Assembly: GCA_016292145.1 (NCBI GenBank)
Contig: JAEFBA010000001.1
Location: forward strand, 1 to 64,000
Length of the DNA: 64,000 bases
Reading direction: 5' to 3'
DNA from: Saccharofermentans sp.
GTDB taxonomy: Bacteria > Bacillota > Clostridia > Saccharofermentanales > Saccharofermentanaceae
In this document: positions 63,101 to 64,000 of the stretch, piece by piece
Layout of the letters: the number at the start of each line of letters is the position of its first letter
How positions within the stretch are numbered: position 1 is the stretch's first letter
The notes under the pieces: generated by a model
What the model saw: the letters and a program-made list of their open reading frames with translations, nothing else
Database searches by the model: none
What the model was told of the DNA's origin: nothing
Position numbers and translations under genes: made by a program

Positions 63101-63917
63101 CCCTTTTATCAAGGTAAAAGCCCGCATAAGCATCGTCAGTCAAGCCGGTCGCCCTAAGGCCCATAAAGCCCGTAAAACTTCCCTTTCCGGCTTCGGAAGA
63201 ACTGCTGGATAAAGACTTTTTGCAGAAATAACCCGTGGTCGAGCTTGCTGTCCACTGCATGGGGACGCCGTCTTCTATGCCGGCATAAATGGTTATGTGC
63301 TGGGCATTATTCTTGTCCTTGTTGTCATTCCACCACAAGATCATGTCGCCGGGCTTAAATCCATAGGTATTGATGATGTCGATCCACTCGTCATCCTGTA
63401 TGCCGCTCCTGCCATTCTTCTCAAAGCTCGAAAATCTATTCTCCGTGGGCGTAATTCCCCTGTTCTTTAACAAAGAATCCTTAAAGCTCGACTTAATGCC
63501 GGCAAATCCCGGTCTGAAGAAGCCGTACTTGTCAGGATTGGCTCCTCCGGAGTAAGACAGAGTCTTCTTGCCGTATGAACCCGACGTGCCTGTGATCTTT
63601 GCAGTCTTAAGGGCCACGCTGTAAGCAAGGCTTACAGAACCTGCGCAGTCTATGCCGTTCCAGCCTCCGCCGCCCCACTGGTATTTGACGCCTGACATTT
63701 TCGAGCATGCGGCAAGGATCTCATCGCGGAAGCTTTTTGCACTTGCATACCCGGCCTTCTTCGTATTAGCTTCAGACACAAGGGCATTCGAGCTTAATAC
63801 GGCGGCATTAACGGTCTTTGTCCCAATAAAAAACGGCAGCGAGCAAACTGCAAGCGCTGCCGTCATTATTATTGCCAGCAATCTGGCAAACCATTCCGGT
63901 AATCCTTTATTCTTCAC
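60180..63917 (-). CDS. SpaA/VaFE surface protein with NlpC/P60-like head
   Basis: 1245 residues from a GTG with GGAGG 7 nt upstream. A signal peptide (to about residue 38) precedes an NlpC/P60-like domain with C91 in NGIDCAGSV and H207 in AQHITIYAG. SpaA/Cna-B-type beta domains follow (about 260-820), including KLLKAVADEDDTRDGFVFELW and VIKTSEDGITSNVEFTLTYGG. Three VaFE-type repeats lie at about 820-1200 (FETLYFRDIAIAKHND, VFESLKTYDGGRDIAAHED, LENIYDMSTEEEVAS). The end has IPMSG (1203-1207), a hydrophobic helix and KRKRIRRKE, a noncanonical sorting signal. Such proteins form adhesins or pilus tips with isopeptide bonds. Confidence 0.85.
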   Translation of the reverse strand: MKNKGLPEWFARLLAIIMTAALAVCSLPFFIGTKTVNAAVLSSNALVSEANTKKAGYASAKSFRDEILAACSKMSGVKYQWGGGGWNGIDCAGSVSLAYSVALKTAKITGTSGSYGKKTLSYSGGANPDKYGFFRPGFAGIKSSFKDSLLKNRGITPTENRFSSFEKNGRSGIQDDEWIDIINTYGFKPGDMILWWNDNKDKNNAQHITIYAGIEDGVPMQWTASSTTGYFCKKSLSSSSSEAGKGSFTGFMGLRATGLTDDAYAGFYLDKRDPSGINYTGAVFTVYKDQELNNIAGELRDDDNDGIYNDFYLLTGSGFAKQKYRLTPKDQSGSSFEDALYIKETTIPDGLILPDGSKKSLKDQDGNVPAVYKFSDPDVYEILIRITGGDGSEGRLEYSIKKKGGSSLYSFVKDGYAYTSGSDVMLVTNMKTSESEAGRGKGAGLFTDASSIKLEKTTSTSFDTSSVVFTVTERGVAVATYKYADGKWNWYDASGDKWEGTDSFPLKYGTEYVITETFDKGEPFKCADGTVIEYEFSNDSGWTKTGEASYQYVFKTDSPASAKTYSFKCENNKHSGALKLLKAVADEDDTRDGFVFELWNKDKTVKLAEGVSDKDGIVQWKAGGTVSPELSGIPVGRYFLVEVRPDHTYHETETRYVYEVPEGFTDGKDGKWYKEINVTTETLNENITNDRLESSIKVIKTSEDGITSNVEFTLTYGGTNEEPSWDDSVLANGRTDKNGAVSFSNIPTGWYRIEEKIEPAYKLFWDDGTEGNTRTVKLTEKNDNKVVTVKAVNKIDINPKISTTLTDSRGLHSINCGSSIELTDVVHFENLTAGYEYKISGCLLDKATGEVLKDQGGNEYRESVVFKADRTTGEVSLDQKGREVVTGEAVVKFTIDSSFLFSRVFGEGGSSLSVVCFETLYFRDIAIAKHNDLEDEDQTVSIKPCISTSASDSRTGTGVLALSENVGINDSVVFEGLNPGDRYVLTGTLMDRSTGEPYLDSDGNTYTKTVIFRPEESSGYVIVPFENVKVPTDMIELVVFESLKTYDGGRDIAAHEDINDEGQTLRRPSCRTRATTVKGDKSFLKNSTVTIVDHVSYENLEPGRTYYAKAVLRLTDGTEVTNKGTEVVSLQQFEPSEPSGTVDVTIKFKSTGLESGDTVVVLENIYDMSTEEEVASGVQTEDIRVLSHEDLNNKDQSLAVTDIPMSGEILSGKTVIGLIVFVVSAGAGAYVITGEIKRKRIRRKE

Positions 63918-64000
63918 GATGCAGCCTCCGATTCTTCAGTCACGCACGTAAGCGATCCGTCAACTATGCTGAAACGGTAGATATTGTCCGACAGCCTGTC
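63914..64000 (-). CDS. C-terminal fragment of an unknown protein
   Basis: The complement reads 28 codons open from the window edge, DRLSDNIYRFSIVDGSLTCV then TEESEAAS and TGA. The stop overlaps the GTG start of the surface-protein gene (GTGA), and the GGAGG site for that gene lies inside this frame, so the genes are translationally coupled. There is too little to identify the protein. Confidence 0.5.
   Translation of the reverse strand, partial: DRLSDNIYRFSIVDGSLTCVTEESEAAS

Overview
The window looks like chromosomal DNA of a Gram-positive anaerobe of the Clostridia (moderate GC, estimated by eye). The reasons are the order cysS - mini-RNase III - rlmB, a LoaP-type NusG paralogue, a SpaA/VaFE surface protein next to its own sortase, strong GGAGG ribosome sites, CCA-encoding tRNA genes and TTGnnn-N17-TAnnnT promoters. 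The family is inferred only; I cannot name the species.

About 40 kb (1-39750), almost all on the minus strand, is a cell-surface glycan locus. In the direction of transcription it starts at 39750 with a Wzz-like co-polymerase whose C-terminus resembles a tyrosine kinase without a working P-loop. Next is loaP, flanked by two intrinsic terminators, one of which overlaps its stop codon. An assembly block follows (initiating sugar-phosphate transferase, acetyltransferase, three GT4 enzymes, a Stealth phosphotransferase, a GT2 enzyme, a Wzy-like polymerase, an AraC regulator), then GDP-fucose synthesis (gmd, fcl, manC, manA, phosphohexomutase) with a GT28-like enzyme and a GT-C membrane protein. 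A four-gene phosphonate operon comes next: PEP mutase fused to a cytidylyltransferase, a PhnW-like aminotransferase, an HTH-LicC nucleotidyltransferase, and a 761-residue NTP-transferase/cytidylyltransferase/iron-dehydrogenase fusion. Then come a second initiating transferase, a GlpA-like/FAD/DUF1667 trio, and a block with GT2, three LicD proteins, an IspD/TarI-like cytidylyltransferase and an SDR epimerase. Together these suggest a fucose-containing glycan, or two glycans, decorated with phosphonate and/or polyol-phosphate groups.

From 39.9 kb on, housekeeping genes dominate: a PepV-type dipeptidase, an SH3/NlpC-P60 secreted hydrolase, tRNA-His/Gln/Lys, argJ with an ARG-box-like operator, trigger factor, an isochorismatase-family hydrolase, tRNA-Arg, a tyrosine phosphatase, a lipoprotein, rlmB-mrnC-cysS, purB, two aminotransferases, a YraN protein and a degenerate GGDEF-EAL protein. 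Between purB and cysS lies a noncoding stretch with a promoter, a roughly 166-nt structured RNA resembling 6S RNA, and a short reading frame ending in Cys codons that contains a terminator. The right end holds a sortase and a 1245-residue surface protein with an NlpC/P60-like head.

Non-coding repeats are unusual. A 64-bp hairpin repeat occurs at 250-480 and again at 44667-44815, and its hairpin arms change in a compensatory way. A 26-bp perfect palindrome, a 17-bp tandem repeat and an ACGC-rich repeat fill 1401-1760.
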